Position numbers and translations under genes: made by a program | In this document: piece after piece, positions 8,231 to 22,200 of the stretch | How positions within the stretch are numbered: the first letter of the stretch is position 1 | Layout: each line of letters opens with the position of its first letter | Assembly (NCBI GenBank): GCA_045125935.1 | Contig: JBGVNW010000022.1 | Span: forward strand, 1 to 27,483 | Source of the DNA: CAG-877 sp045125935 | GTDB lineage: Bacteria > Bacillota_I > Bacilli_A > RF39 > UBA660 | DNA length: 27,483 bases | Direction of reading: 5' to 3' | Notes under the pieces: model-generated | What the model saw: only the letters and a program-made list of their open reading frames with translations | Told to the model about the DNA's origin: nothing | Databases searched by the model: none

Positions 8231-9451
8231 TTATTTATGTTGATTATTATCTACCACTTCAGAACTTACAATGACTGGTTCATCAGAGAACATTTCATCA
8301 AGTTCTGAATCACTTTCTTTTTTACTTTCACGACTAATATCTCTTAAGGTGTCTGTAAATTTATCAGTTAAATAATACAAATACTCTTTATTCTTTAGAC
8401 TATCAATCCATCTTTCAGGAATTTGTTCCCTACCATAAATCATACCATTTAATGCACCAGTTATAGCACCAATAGTATCAGTATCCCCTCCTAAATTAAC
8501 AGCTGTAAGAACAGCCTCTTCATAACTACTAGAATTCAAAGTAGCCCATAAAGAAGCTTCTAAAGTATCAACTACATACCCAGAAGAGTTAATATCATTA
8601 ATTGATAACAACGAAATGTCATCTACGAGAATTCTTTTATACTCATTAATACTTTCCTTAGAGTAATATTTCGTATAATCCCTAGATTTAATAAAATCAA
8701 GTGCTTTCTTTCTACCACAACCATCCAACAATTGCTTAATATAATCAGAATAGATTTTACATCCCAAACAACTAATTTCATGAGCGTGAGTCAAAGAGGA
8801 AGCATTATTAATTATAGCAACCTCTTCTTCTTCACTAAAATCATTAGAATAAAGATAATATACAATAGGTAAAATTCTCATAAGAGAACCATTACCATTT
8901 TCATTATAATCTTTATCACCACATTTAGTAGCAATAGCTCCGTATTTAAATCTTGATATAGCTTTCTTAGTTGTGAAACCAATATCAAAAACATCACCAG
9001 TAGCAGTATATTTAGCAGAATCAACCCATTCAGAAAATTTATACATAATATCATCAAAATTAATTGCTTTTGCTTCAATAATAGAGTCTATAGTCGCAAG
9101 CATCAGCGCAGTATCATCGCTCCAGGTTCCTTCCGGAACATCATAACAACCATGTCCAATCATATCTTTCAAAGGTTGCTTTTCTAAGTATGATCGGGTT
9201 GAAAATTCAACAGGAACCCCTAAGGCATCTCCGATAGCAAAACCAATTACACCGTCTAACATTTGCATATTTTTTTTAAAAATATTACCATTTTCATCAA
9301 TTATATATCCCTTAGAAACTAATATATCATTACGTATTTTTATTAATCTTTCTATTTCTTTTTCATAATCTTCTTTAGACAGCTCAGAATCATCAGAAAA
9401 AAACATTACCTCAGGAGGATTTCTATTAATTACAGTTTCATTTGCTTCCAT
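8231..9451 (-). CDS. ADP-ribosylglycohydrolase (DraG/ARH family), probable immunity enzyme
   Basis: Removes ADP-ribose from modified proteins using a binuclear metal centre. The family signature is complete: GFAIGDALGVPVEF (70-83), GTWSDDT (108-114, metal ligands D112 and D113), NGSLMR (187-192), LTHAH (220-224), TLEASLWA (296-303) and GGDTDTIGAI (321-330, metal ligands D323 and D325). The fold starts about 65 residues in; the preceding stretch has a charged helix (KEDYEKEIERL) and is longer than usual for the family. ATG 9451 is preferred because GGTGGTG lies just upstream; a GTG at 9490 would overlap the end of the toxin gene and lacks a clear ribosome site. It begins 23 bases after the stop of the giant gene whose C-terminus is an arginine-type ADP-ribosyltransferase, so it probably reverses that toxin's modification in the producing cell, as Tri1 does for Tre1. 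No signal peptide: it acts in the cytoplasm. Confidence 0.93.
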   Translation of the reverse strand: MEANETVINRNPPEVMFFSDDSELSKEDYEKEIERLIKIRNDILVSKGYIIDENGNIFKKNMQMLDGVIGFAIGDALGVPVEFSTRSYLEKQPLKDMIGHGCYDVPEGTWSDDTALMLATIDSIIEAKAINFDDIMYKFSEWVDSAKYTATGDVFDIGFTTKKAISRFKYGAIATKCGDKDYNENGNGSLMRILPIVYYLYSNDFSEEEEVAIINNASSLTHAHEISCLGCKIYSDYIKQLLDGCGRKKALDFIKSRDYTKYYSKESINEYKRILVDDISLLSINDINSSGYVVDTLEASLWATLNSSSYEEAVLTAVNLGGDTDTIGAITGALNGMIYGREQIPERWIDSLKNKEYLYYLTDKFTDTLRDISRESKKESDSELDEMFSDEPVIVSSEVVDNNQHK

Positions 9452-9474
9452 AATATCACCACCAACATTTCCAA

Positions 9475-10287
9475 TTACTTTATAATACACTTAACAATAA
9501 TTTTCTTAGCATCAGTCACATATCTTTTAGGTTCTATAACTTCAACAATCTCAAGTCTAGTATTTCTTGAAAGTAAAAATTCATTTTCTTGATTATAATG
9601 TGTACTTACTCTATTTATATATGCTCCTTTAGTTCCTTTAGGTGCAATAATTTGTAACACAACAGGATATGCATCATTAGAAGCAAAAGATGTACTATAT
9701 CCTGGAGATGTTGATAAATACGCAAAATCATAAATTTCTTTGCCAACTAAAGCTGACAAGCTGGCATAAATTAAATCAATATCACTATATTTAGTTAAAC
9801 CAGAAAACACCTCTTTATATATTGAACTAAAAGGACTAATGCCAACACCTCTATATAATACCATATCTTGAGTAAGTCCTCCAAACTTTTGAATTATCGA
9901 ATCTAACCTCTCAACCAACCTTCTAACATCATCAGACAAAAGGCTAATATCATTTCTAAGTTTCAATCGACGAAGAGCATCATTAATTTTTATATAATTA
10001 CCAGCAGCAGATGTATAGTATAATAACGATTCCATCTCTTTACTAGTCAACTGACTCAAAAACTTCCCTTCAATAGTGTTATTTAAATAATAATCAAAAT
10101 TTTCTTGTTCTTGTCCAGTTAATTCAGTGCATATTTCATCAGCTGTCTTTCCAGATAAAAACATTTGATTAAGTTTACATCCAAATTCCATATATTTTCC
10201 ATCAACATCTCCGCAAAAATATTTAGACATTTGAAGAACAGATGTACTATCATTATTAGAAAAAGCAACTAAATCACCCATATACAT
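9475..10287 (-). other. ADP-ribosyltransferase toxin domain of the giant protein
   Basis: C-terminal about 270 residues of the 5,914-aa protein. The order helical lobe, YTSAAGNYIKINDALR (about 5734-5749), LYRG with R5790, YLSTS (S5836-T-S5838), VVLQIIAPKGTKGAYIN, then QENEFLL with E5878 and E5880 is that of the ADPrib_exo_Tox / VIP2-like R-S-E class. All three catalytic motifs are intact, so the toxin should be active. Confidence 0.9.
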
Positions 10288-13200
10288 ATAATTACCAAGT
10301 GAATCTCTTTCAACTTTCTTATTAGCAAATTCATATACATTTAATTTACGAATAAAATCGCGCCAAGAATCATTAAGAGATAAATTTATATCATCGTAAA
10401 CATCAATAGTATCATCTATCTTACAACGAACCTTTTCAACAATCTTATCCATATTGTTATCTCCAAAAAGATAATCATCATCTACCATATATAAAGTTAA
10501 AGGTTCTGAATCAAATTTAGAATTATTATCACAAATACTCTTTATTTTTTCATTTAACTTTTCCAACTCTTCACACTGCTTAGTCATTATACTATCTGGG
10601 CACAATACTTCTCTGTTACCATATGAACTTAAATTAACTACAATACAACCTTTTTCAACGAAATCATAACCAGTATAGGAAAGATCTGACTCACCATATA
10701 ATGATGCATATATATCATTCAAAGTAACTCCATTAGCTCCTTTTGTAGAAACCATTATTGTTTGTTGAGGTGTAATAATACAAACACCTTCATTTTCTCC
10801 GTTTAATAAAAAACTTTCCAAATCAAATAATATTTGTGCTTTTCTTACCTTTTGTTGTACTTCACTAAATTTAGGCCGAGCAGAATTAGCACTTATATTA
10901 CTACCATCCATAACAACACTCTTACCATCATGCACTGCTGTATCTGGATTAGAATAAATTGAAACAGGACTATTACCATTAGCTTTAACACTTCCATCAA
11001 TTGCCATTTCAACAAAATTAATACTATATTCATTATTAATAAAATCACTAAATGGAATTATTCTACGTTTACCCCAAGTACTAACAACTACACCATTATC
11101 TGTAACACCAGTTACATAAACAGCATGTCCGTCACCTTCACTCCAATCAACTGTTGATTCTCTCTTAACACCATTTTCATCAAGAAATTTATATTCACTA
11201 CCTTTAGTTCTATAAACTCCCAAAGTAACTTGTTTACCTTCTTGTATTGCCCTAACAATTGCTGTTTTAATATTATCAATTTCTGAATTAACACCATCTG
11301 CATAAAACTGAGATGCCGAAGTAACATTTACTGAAACATTAGGATTTTTAGAATGTAAATACTTATTTACAAGACTACTCTCAAATCCTTGATTACTACT
11401 TAAGAAAGTCTGTTTTTCAGTATTAATAACTGTTGTATTAGTAGTAACTTTTCCATTTGTAATAGTAAATAATTTACCACCACATAAATTACTATTAATA
11501 TAAACATACATATCTGCAAGTAACTCAGTAGAATTAATCTCTTTATGACCATTTTCATAAGTATACAAATCAAAACCAAAATCCTTTTTAAATTGACTAG
11601 GATTATCTTTATAAACATCAACTATTAGATTAGCAACACTTGCATAACTACATACACCTGTTGTATCAATACATTCAAGTATTGCTTGAGCAGTCTTTAT
11701 ATTAGTACCATGAGATACTAATTTATTTAAAGCAGCCATATATCTACTATCAACTTTTCTTTCAAACATCTTAGATGCCATTCTTAAAGCTTCACTCTCA
11801 CCATATTTAGAAGATAAATAATCAATTACCATTTGATGTTCTTCATAATTCATACGATAAGTTGGAGATGTTAAGTTTAAAGCCTTGGCCTCTGCTTCAA
11901 ACATTCCTAAACCATACTTTTTAGAAAGATACCTTGATATATCAGAAATATCATCAGACCAATTATACTTAACTTCATATTTTATATGACTTCTTATATA
12001 GCCTTGATCAACACCATAAACTGAAAGTTCTTTTAATGATCCATCTCTTTGTTGATTAATAATATCTAAAATAGATTTTTGAGTTTCTCTACTATATTTA
12101 GTATCAAATTTAATATCACCATTTCTTATCATAGCACTAAATCTATCTCGACCAATTATTTCAATCATAGAATCACAAATAGTAGCAGCATTCGCCATCT
12201 TCTGTTCAATCATCTTCTCAAATAATTGACCAACTTTATTATCACTAAGATTATTTAAATATGTACTTAAAGTACCACTCTTTTGTTTATTTCTAATATC
12301 ACTAACAAACTTAGAATCAATATTTCTATCCAATTTACTTCTCATACGCATTGCATCTAAATTTCCTTTAGCAGACATTTCATTTAATACTTTCGCAACC
12401 TTACTGAATTTAGCATAAGAAACATTTCGACAGAATTTATCATAACTAACTGAATCATTTGAATAATAATCCATCAAGGCAACAACTTGATCCGCCTCTA
12501 AATAAGATGCAATAACCTTAGAATCATTTCTTACCATAATTCTATCAAATACTTCACCCAATACAGAATCATCAATAAATTTTATAACTTGTTTTGCCGA
12601 CTCATAATATTCACTATCACTAAGTAACTTATCAACAACAACTACAAGTTCTTCACTACTCATAGAATCCATCGTATCAACAGATTCCTGACTTAAAGCA
12701 AAGCCTTGTGACAAATCATCATCAATTGAATCCATGAAATTATCGACTTGTCCTACTTGTTCACGAGTCAATAATACAAAACTATCCCCCATCGCATCAA
12801 GATCCATCTTATTCGCAAATTGATAAACATGAGCAGCAAGTGGACCATTATATATTTCAGAAGAAGTAAGTGAATTTAAATACTCAGTAAGCTTACCATC
12901 ACGAATCATACTATCAATACTACTTCTACTTGCACTAGCTAACTTCATTTCAAGCATACTATTTTTAGATATACCTAAAATGCCTTTTCCAGCAAAATCA
13001 ACATTCTTTGAAATGCTTATTCTAACTTCATTTTTTACATTATCTGTCATTTCAAACAACTGAGAATCACCAACTGAAGCATTATCAGTTTTATCAACCA
13101 ATTCACATAAACTAGCAGTAGATTCAGAACCAATAAAAGAATCAAACGAAATTAGTGCTCTTCCTCCCCAAGTACTAACAAAAACACCATTTTCATTCAT

Positions 13201-16200
13201 ACCAGTAACATATACAGCATGACCTTCATCATAATAATTATCTTCAGATATAATTCCATCCGCCAAAATATATTTAAAGTGTCCATTTTCTAAAGTCAAG
13301 GCAACTTGATTATTAGAATTAAGCAGATTATAAAATACCTCTCTTACCCCATTAACATTCAAACTATCAAAAGAAAAAAATCTAAAATTAACATCTAATT
13401 CAATATTAATTCCCTTTGCTTTCAAATATTTATTAAGAAGAGCGACTTCAACATTAGAACCAATTACATTTTGTTGAAAACCAGTATTTATATAACGACC
13501 AGACAAATCAAGTTTATCACCAACAATATCGAATTTACCATCATTAAATTTAAACAAAGAACCACCACATAAATCACTATTAACATACATATACATATCA
13601 AATAGTAATTCGTTACCATTTCTTCTAATTCGACCATTGTCTTCAACATATAAATCAAAACCAAAATCCTGCTTAAATCTACTCGAACCAAATTTAGAAA
13701 TATATTCTTCCATTATAATATTGGCAATTGTTGCATAACTACATACCCCTCTTGTATCAACACAATCTAAAATCATTTTAGCATCTCGATGATTATACCC
13801 CTTATCTATCATTTTATCAAACAATCTGTAATACTCTTGACCATAAGAAATAGGCATACAATTACTCATCATATCAAGAATCTGACTATCAGAATATCCT
13901 TTGTAATCTAAATATTTAATACACGCCACATATGCACCCAAATCACAATTTTTTCCAGGAGTATTTAATTTCTCAGCAATTTCCAAAGCAACATCATACG
14001 ACATGTTTTTTTCAGAAACCAAATACTGTGCAAAATCATTAACATCAGAAAACAAGGAATTAATAATAGTAAAATTAGGTCTTTCTTTTGTGAATCCTTG
14101 ATTAGGACCATAATTATATTTTCCATTTGAAACAGATTCACTTAAAAGATTAGCATCATGTTTAGAGTTAATATTTTCATAAAATAAACTTACAAATTCG
14201 CCATCTAAACTATTACTATATAAAATACCACCCGTATTTATTAGTTCACAAACATTATCTCTACTTTTTAACAAAGCATTAATAATTTCAAAATTTCTAA
14301 CTTTAAAGAAATCATTAACTAAAGCAATAAATTCTTGGTCTCCTAATAAATTTAATTGTTCTATAAAATGTCCATCTAAAATCATTTTTTCAACAATACT
14401 TACATCGAATATATCATTTTTATATTTTTTAGAAATATCTCCATTAAAATCATATTTACCACATACTTCTATAAAATTTGAATAAACACCTTTTTTAATA
14501 TTGTCAAAAGCTTCTCTTAAAATTTCTGCAAGTTTAGGATTTGCTTCTTCAATAAACACCAATGTATCTGAAAAAGAATGATGAAAATCAAACTTAAGCC
14601 AATTTTCAAATTTGTCCATTGACAAAGATTTTTGTACACTAATATCATCAATATGTAATAAAATTTCTCTTTTTAAAGGACTATTATTCGAAATAACTGT
14701 ATCAATCAAAGATAAAACCGTATCAATATCGCTAAGATTTTTAATATTTTTTATTGTCGACTCTGATAATTGTTTCTTAAATTCATCCCTCTGTAACGAT
14801 CTAATTAAATCATTAAGATTAAAATTCAACGATATTGATCTAATTTCTTCTAAAAAATCCATTGAAATCTTAGAATCAGCTACTTCAGAGTTTCTATCAA
14901 CAACACTTGTATTAGCACCACTCTTCGCCTTAGATTCCGCAAAAAACTGTGTTCCAATACGTGAACCTAAACTTTCACCTTCCATAAGTTCATATTCAAC
15001 ATCTTGAGATACATCAATAGTAGTATTACCACTTCTAGCCCCATCATAAATAATTTGTCCACTATGACTATTTCTTGCAACTGTATAATCATTCTTACCA
15101 GTCATATATCCAACTAACTCATTCATTGCTTGAGCATAGTCTGTTGTCACTTGTGAATTATTATTAACCTTTATACTTTCATTGCCACTATAATTAATCT
15201 TTACAAGTGGTACTCCAAGTCTAGCAGCAGCTTCAATTTCTGCAGAATTAGCTTCTACTCCAGTTACTAAAATCCCCGAAGGTTTAGCATTATTTCTATA
15301 AACAACATACTCATTATATCCATTTGAATCAGTATTACTTAATATATTATCAACAATATCAAATCTAGAACCTCTATCATTAATGAAGAAATCATTGCTT
15401 TCAGTCCATAGACCACTTCCAATATCACGAGGAGCACAAGCCATTAAATCTTGTGGTACAACACTATCAAATAATAACGTTACATGATCAACATCACTTG
15501 TTTCCCTAATAACACCAATTTTATTATCGCCAATCATCGATAAACATAAATATGTTTTACCAACAACGCGTGAACTTTGATAATCTGTTATCTTACCACC
15601 AGTACCATAAGCATTTAATGTATGTTGGAACAAGCGATAATTAGAATTAATTTCTACATAATCAACTGATGTAAAATTACTTCCATCTTGCCATGTATAT
15701 TTACCATCAACTCGAGTATTTATTCCATCAAGTCCAACAATAGACTCAATACTTGTTAAACTTTGATTTACTTCCATACCATAACAGTATTTTACAAAAC
15801 CTTCAATATCATCAAATACTTTTAAATAACTAGTTCTATCATCATAAGACATATTATTAAGTTTTTCACAAATACTACTCAAAGTCTTAACATTTTTATT
15901 TGAAGCAACCTTGTTTTGATAGAATTTTAATAAAACTGAATATCCTTTTAATACAGAAGCAAGTTCACTATCATTTAGCTTACTAGCTAAAGTATCAAGA
16001 TTTTTAACACCACCAAACTCTTGATTAAAATCATACATACCACCATCTGTAGCATTAAAAAGTAGCAATGATATAGATCTTTGAATATCAAATATATTTC
16101 CACTAGCAATAACCGAATCAACATAATCCTTTACTAAAGAATCATATTGCTGCAATTCACTAAGAGAATGAACTTCTATTCCAAAATTACTATTTATATA

Positions 16201-19200
16201 CTTTCTTAAGTTTGAAACAACACTATTATCAAGTGAACTATTTAAAACTTCTTCAAATAATTTAGAATTATTTATACATTTATCAATAATTTTCTTTACA
16301 TATTTAATATCATTAAAAGTTCCTTTATATTCAGAACCTAAAGTCCTATCAAAAACTTGTTTAAATGTCTCAATTTGACCATCTCTTATTAAACCTTCAA
16401 AATCAAATTTAGATCCAGTTAAATTACAATACTTAAATATATCAATTACAAAATCAGTACCAAATGTCCTTAACATTTCTTCACTAAAGATACCATTATA
16501 TCCTTCAATAGCAAGTGAAGAATATCCTAAATTATCAATTACAGACTCTAACATACCCTTATAATCAGAATTAACTGTTTCCAAATATACTGTTACTTCA
16601 TTTTCAAAAAGAACATTCAATCTTTCAATTGGAGAATGAACATCTAATACATATCCTTTATCTAATGCTAATTTCATTGTATCAAGAAATTGTTGATCAG
16701 AAAAACTATTAAATGAGACAGCACTTATTTTAGCATTAATACTCCTTCCATCAGGTGTACCTTTAATTATCTGTGAAATAACATCAGGATTACATCTTAA
16801 AATACTTGGACAAGAATCAGTAATACCAAAATTACTCTTTCCAATTAAATCAGCAATTACTAATAAATCAGAATCCGATAATAAACTATAATTAATATTA
16901 TTAACTGTTTGATTAAAATGGAATTTTTCATCTAAATTGCCAAATAATTTAGAAATAACTTCTATATTTCCTGTAATATAACTTGGTGACTTATCACTAA
17001 TATAATATCCATTTTTAGCAGCAGCATCTATAACTTCAGTTATTTGTTCACTACTCAAAACATCATAATTTATATTATTAACAAAATCTATAAAAGCATC
17101 ACGTCTCTGTTGTTTTCTTAATTGCTTGTCATAACTTGATTCACCATACACACTTTTCTCACGGAAATAATATGAATCTGGTTTTAAAAGCCTCATTATA
17201 ACATTAGAATTATTTTTCATAAACGATGAACTTTGTTCATTTAAGACATACCCACTTCTTACAGCCCTATTAATAATTTCCTCTAATTGACTATCCGATA
17301 ATAAACTCAAATCACAATTATTAACAGCATAAAATAACATTTGATTATTACTTAATCTTGACATCACTTCATAAATTTTATTACCTGATGTAAGTGTTTT
17401 TAAATAAGTTCCTACTTTTTTATCCATCATACCACTAACATAAGAATAAGAAACTTCTCCATCAACTGTTTGTTTATTTATTGATTTAGTTAATCCATTT
17501 AAAACAGTATCATAATATTTTTCAGCAATTTTATCTTTAAAACTAACATTAGAACTAACTGCATAATTACTTCCATCAACACTAACAGTAGCCTCTATAG
17601 TACTATTATTTGTATTTAATGATTTAATGTACGCAGTATTTTGTACAGTAGCTGGAGTATTTGTCTTTGACAAGAAACTAACTGTAAACATATTATCTAC
17701 TAAATCTCCAAAAGGAATTAAAAGTTTCATTCCCCATGAACTAACTACTACACTATCATTAGTTACACCAACAACATAAACAGCATGACCAACCCCCTCT
17801 TTCCAATCAAATGTTGAAGTATAAATAGAACCATCTGGATTTCTAAGTGTAATTTTTTTATTTGTTTTATATATTCCTAAATCAATATAATCGCCTTTTT
17901 GGAGACCAGTAATAAGCATTTTTTTAATCTCACTGGCAGAAACTTCACCAATAGTTTTTCCTTTACAGCTAACAAGCTCCTTATCAAAAGCCAAAGAACT
18001 TTTCTTCAAGCTTAAATACTTATTAAGGATATCAACTTTAACTCCAACATCAGCATTACTTAAATATGTTTGTAATTTTGTATTAAGATTAGTAAATGTT
18101 TGTAATTTACCTTTTCCAAATAAACCACCACGTCTAAATAAGTTACCATTCATCTGATTACCATTTATCGTAATATACATATCTGTTAATAATTCAATTT
18201 CATTGATACGTAGTTCTCCATCAATTTCAACATATAAATCAAATCCAAAATCTTGTTTAAATTGAGCTGGCATATCTTTATAATAATCAAAGATAATATT
18301 AGCAACACTTGCATAACTACATATACCAGTCGAATTAATACAATCAAGAATTTTAGTAGCAGTAACAACATCCTTTGTATAAGGAATAAGTTTATCAAGT
18401 ACTCGTTTATATTCTGCACTATTTTCTCTTGTAAATGACTCACGAGCAAACCTTATGGTTTCTTTTTCAGAATAATTATTAGCTAAATACCTAGTAATAA
18501 TATCATAATGAGAATAAATCAATTTAGAATTAGCTGTAGATAAATATTCAGCAAGTGCAAGAGCACGTTCTTTTGTCATTGTAGAATCAGGAGTATTTTG
18601 TTTAGAATCATTAAGAATAAATTCAGCAAAATGTTCTATATTCTTCATCCAAGCATTATTTTCAACAGTAAATTTAACATGCTTTCTCGTAACATCCTGA
18701 TCAATTCCAAAAGTAGTATAACCTGTAACACCACTACTAGTATTTGTTACAGCATTAGCATATTTTTCAAAAGCCCTTTCACGTTGTAATACCACTTCCA
18801 TAATAGATTTTTTAATAGCAGCAGGTAATTTTTCATTATATTTTAAAGTACCATCAGCAATCATTTGATTAACTCTAGTAATATCATAATTTACTATCGT
18901 ATCGACTAAATCAGCAATTCCATGAATTTCATTCTTCAAAACATCTTCAATAAATTCATTAAATTCAACATCACTCAATCCTTTAATATAAGCATCCATA
19001 CTACCATCATTAATCTTTTGCTTATAGATACAAAGATCTATCATATCAACATAGTTTCCAATCTTTTGATCTAACTGCATCCTACCACTTAATCCTAAAT
19101 TATCATACACAGATACAATTTTATCAACAGAAACAGTCTCTAAAAAGTTCTTAACAGAAGCATCGTTAAGTTGTTCTACAAAACTAACAAATTGTTCAGT

Positions 19201-22200
19201 AGATAAAGTATCAATAACTCTAACAAAATCACCTTTATTAGCAACAACCTTATTAAGCATTTCAAATAATTGATTAGTATCCAATTTAGAAATAATATCA
19301 GTTATTACAGCATATCCTTTTGGATTCTCACTAAGCTTATCTAACAAAATAGTAAAAGCATCACCATTAAATGAACTATCACTTAACAAAGTATCAATAC
19401 TTATAGAAGAATCACTATTTATAACATTCTGTACAAATGTATTTATTTTATCCATAGTTAATAAATTTACAGATAAACGAGTATCTCCAATACTATATGA
19501 ACTAAAATTATTTTGCATATAATCAAGATAAACATTATTAGCAGAAGCAAATTTACTTAAATTAGCTTTAAGACTAGGACTATTAGGAACAATTAATGAA
19601 AGAGAAAAACCATCTGTACCATCTAAAATTGCATCTATTAATTCCAAATTATGATCATTTCCATCTTTAAATAATAATTCTACAACCTCACTCATTTTAC
19701 CAGGAATAGGTTCAATTACTTTATCAAAATATTCTCTAGAATTATCATATAAATTATCTAAGATCTTTACTAAAATATCAGAATCTATTGCACCAATAGA
19801 ATCACAATCAGCCATATCATTATCAACCATATACTTAACAACAGAAAGTAGTTTATCACTCTCTAAAGAAGATAAAATTTTATTAATTTTTCCATCAAAA
19901 TCAAGTTTATGTAACACTACAACTAAAGATTCTGTATCTAAATCACCATTCTTTAAAGTATTTTCAACCGCTACCAAATCATTATTATTAACCGCCTCAA
20001 TAACTGCATTAACTTTATCAATAGTAACTAAATTAAGTGTTATGCTCATACCAGCTACATTAAATTTAACAAAGGTATTTTGCTTATAATTATTATAAAT
20101 ATCATTAATAGTAGGCATTTTATCTAAATTAGCCTTAAGACTAGGACTACTATTGACTACTGAAGAAAGATAATAACTATTCCTATCATTTAAAATATTA
20201 CTAATTAAATCATAGTTAACATCACTATTTTGAGTAAACATAGTCTCAATTACACTACCCATTCTACCAGGGACATTTTCAACAAACTGACCAATATATG
20301 ATGGAGCTTCATCATAAAGTATATTTAATACATTAACCATAGAATCATCATTTATTGCCCCAACTAAATCACAGTCTAATATATTATTGTCAACTAAGTA
20401 TTTAACAACATCAACTAATTTATCACCACTTAAGGTATCGAAAATACTATTAATTTTAGCATCATAATTATCATCAAATTCAACAGATGTAAGTAAATCC
20501 GCAACACCTTTAGCATCTAAATTAGATGTATCAAAAGAAATAGAACTACTATTTTCAGAAAGCTTTGTTTCAATAACACTTTCAGTATCATAAACACCAT
20601 CAACTACAGTATTCATATCAATTACATTAGAAGTTGCAACAGCAGTATTTATAGCACCACTCATATTATCTAATTTACAAACAATAAATGCAGCTGATGG
20701 ATTATTAGCTAAACTATCAAATGAAATTGTATAACGCTTTCCCCAACTGCTCACAATAATAGAAGAATCAGTTATACCAGTAACATAAACTGAATGGGCA
20801 TCACCCTCACTCCAAGTAACAGTTGACTGTTCAGTACCAAACCTATTATTAAATGATATAACATGTTCTAAATTTCTTCCAACAAACATATCTAATTGAT
20901 AACCCGATTGCAGTGCTCTAACAACTGCGTTTCTTAATTCAGCTTTAGACATATTAGTAGCATCAATTGTTTGCGAATAAATAAGTGTCAACTTAGAATT
21001 TTTACTTTTTAAATACTTAAATGCACAATCATTATATGTTGTTCTAGCACTAACATATTTTTGCTTATCGGTATCAATTGTTTTACCAACTAATCCAATC
21101 TTTCCGTCAACTGTTTTAAATAACCTTCCGCCATTTTCTACACTATTCATAAATACATACATATCAAGCATTAATTGTTGTGAATTAATTTGCTGTTTAC
21201 CATTAACATCAATATATAAATCAAAACCAAAATCAGCTTTAAATCCTGCAGGATTATTCTTATAACTATTTGCAATAACATTAGCAAAAGCAGCATATGA
21301 ACAAGCACCAGTATTATCAATACATCCCATAATTCTAGCAGCAGTCGAACTATCAACACATTTACTTGAAAATTCCGCATGCAATTGCCTATAATAATTA
21401 TTACCAGTTCTTTTTAAAATATCTCTTTCAAGATCAAGTGTTTCCTTAATACCAGTGCCATCTTTAGATGCTAAATACTTATTAATAATTCTTACATCAC
21501 CAGAATCAATATGAAAAAATGGCGTATTTAATCTAACTGCTTCAAAATAAGCTGTAAGACTATCATATTTATAATTATCTTTCATATAATTAGCAAAATC
21601 TTTTAAATCAGCAACCCAAGGTTTAGATATAGAATATCTGATATTTCTACCAACAGCGTTTTGATCAACACCATATTGACCACCCAATTTTTTTAAGAAA
21701 ACATCCCCTGGATTATTAATTTGTTTATGAATATGCTTTCTAAGTAATGGTGTAAAATGTGAATTATAAGATAATGTACCATCCTTAATCATCTCATTAA
21801 TTCTTTCAATACCAAATTCATTAATTATATCATTTGCAAAATCAATTGCATCGGAATTATTAGTATTATAAATAGATTCTAATAAATTACCAGCATCTTT
21901 ATTAGATAAACCAACAAATGCATTTTCCAACGTTTCAGAAATAAAATTGCTAGTAAATCCATTACTAAAATATTCATTATAAATAGCCGTATACTGTGAT
22001 GTTGATAAATTATTAAATAAATGTGTAATCATTTTCGAATTATCAGAATATTTATTAAACATTTCAATAATACCAGAATCACTCAAAGTACTTATCAATC
22101 TAGTATGTGAAGGATTAGACACTAAGACTGAATCTACAAAAGCTGTATAGGTAGAATCAGAAACATACTTTGATAAAGTACTAAAAGTAATAGTAGTTAA

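Noticed and set aside
9452..9490. GTG start for the hydrolase giving overlap with the toxin gene
   Set aside because: ATG 9451 has a ribosome site (GGTGGTG) and the GTG has none; the extra 13 residues lie outside the fold.
14612..15007. 131-codon open frame on the plus strand
   Set aside because: Antisense shadow of the giant gene, with low-complexity composition and no ribosome site. The same holds for the other plus-strand frames.
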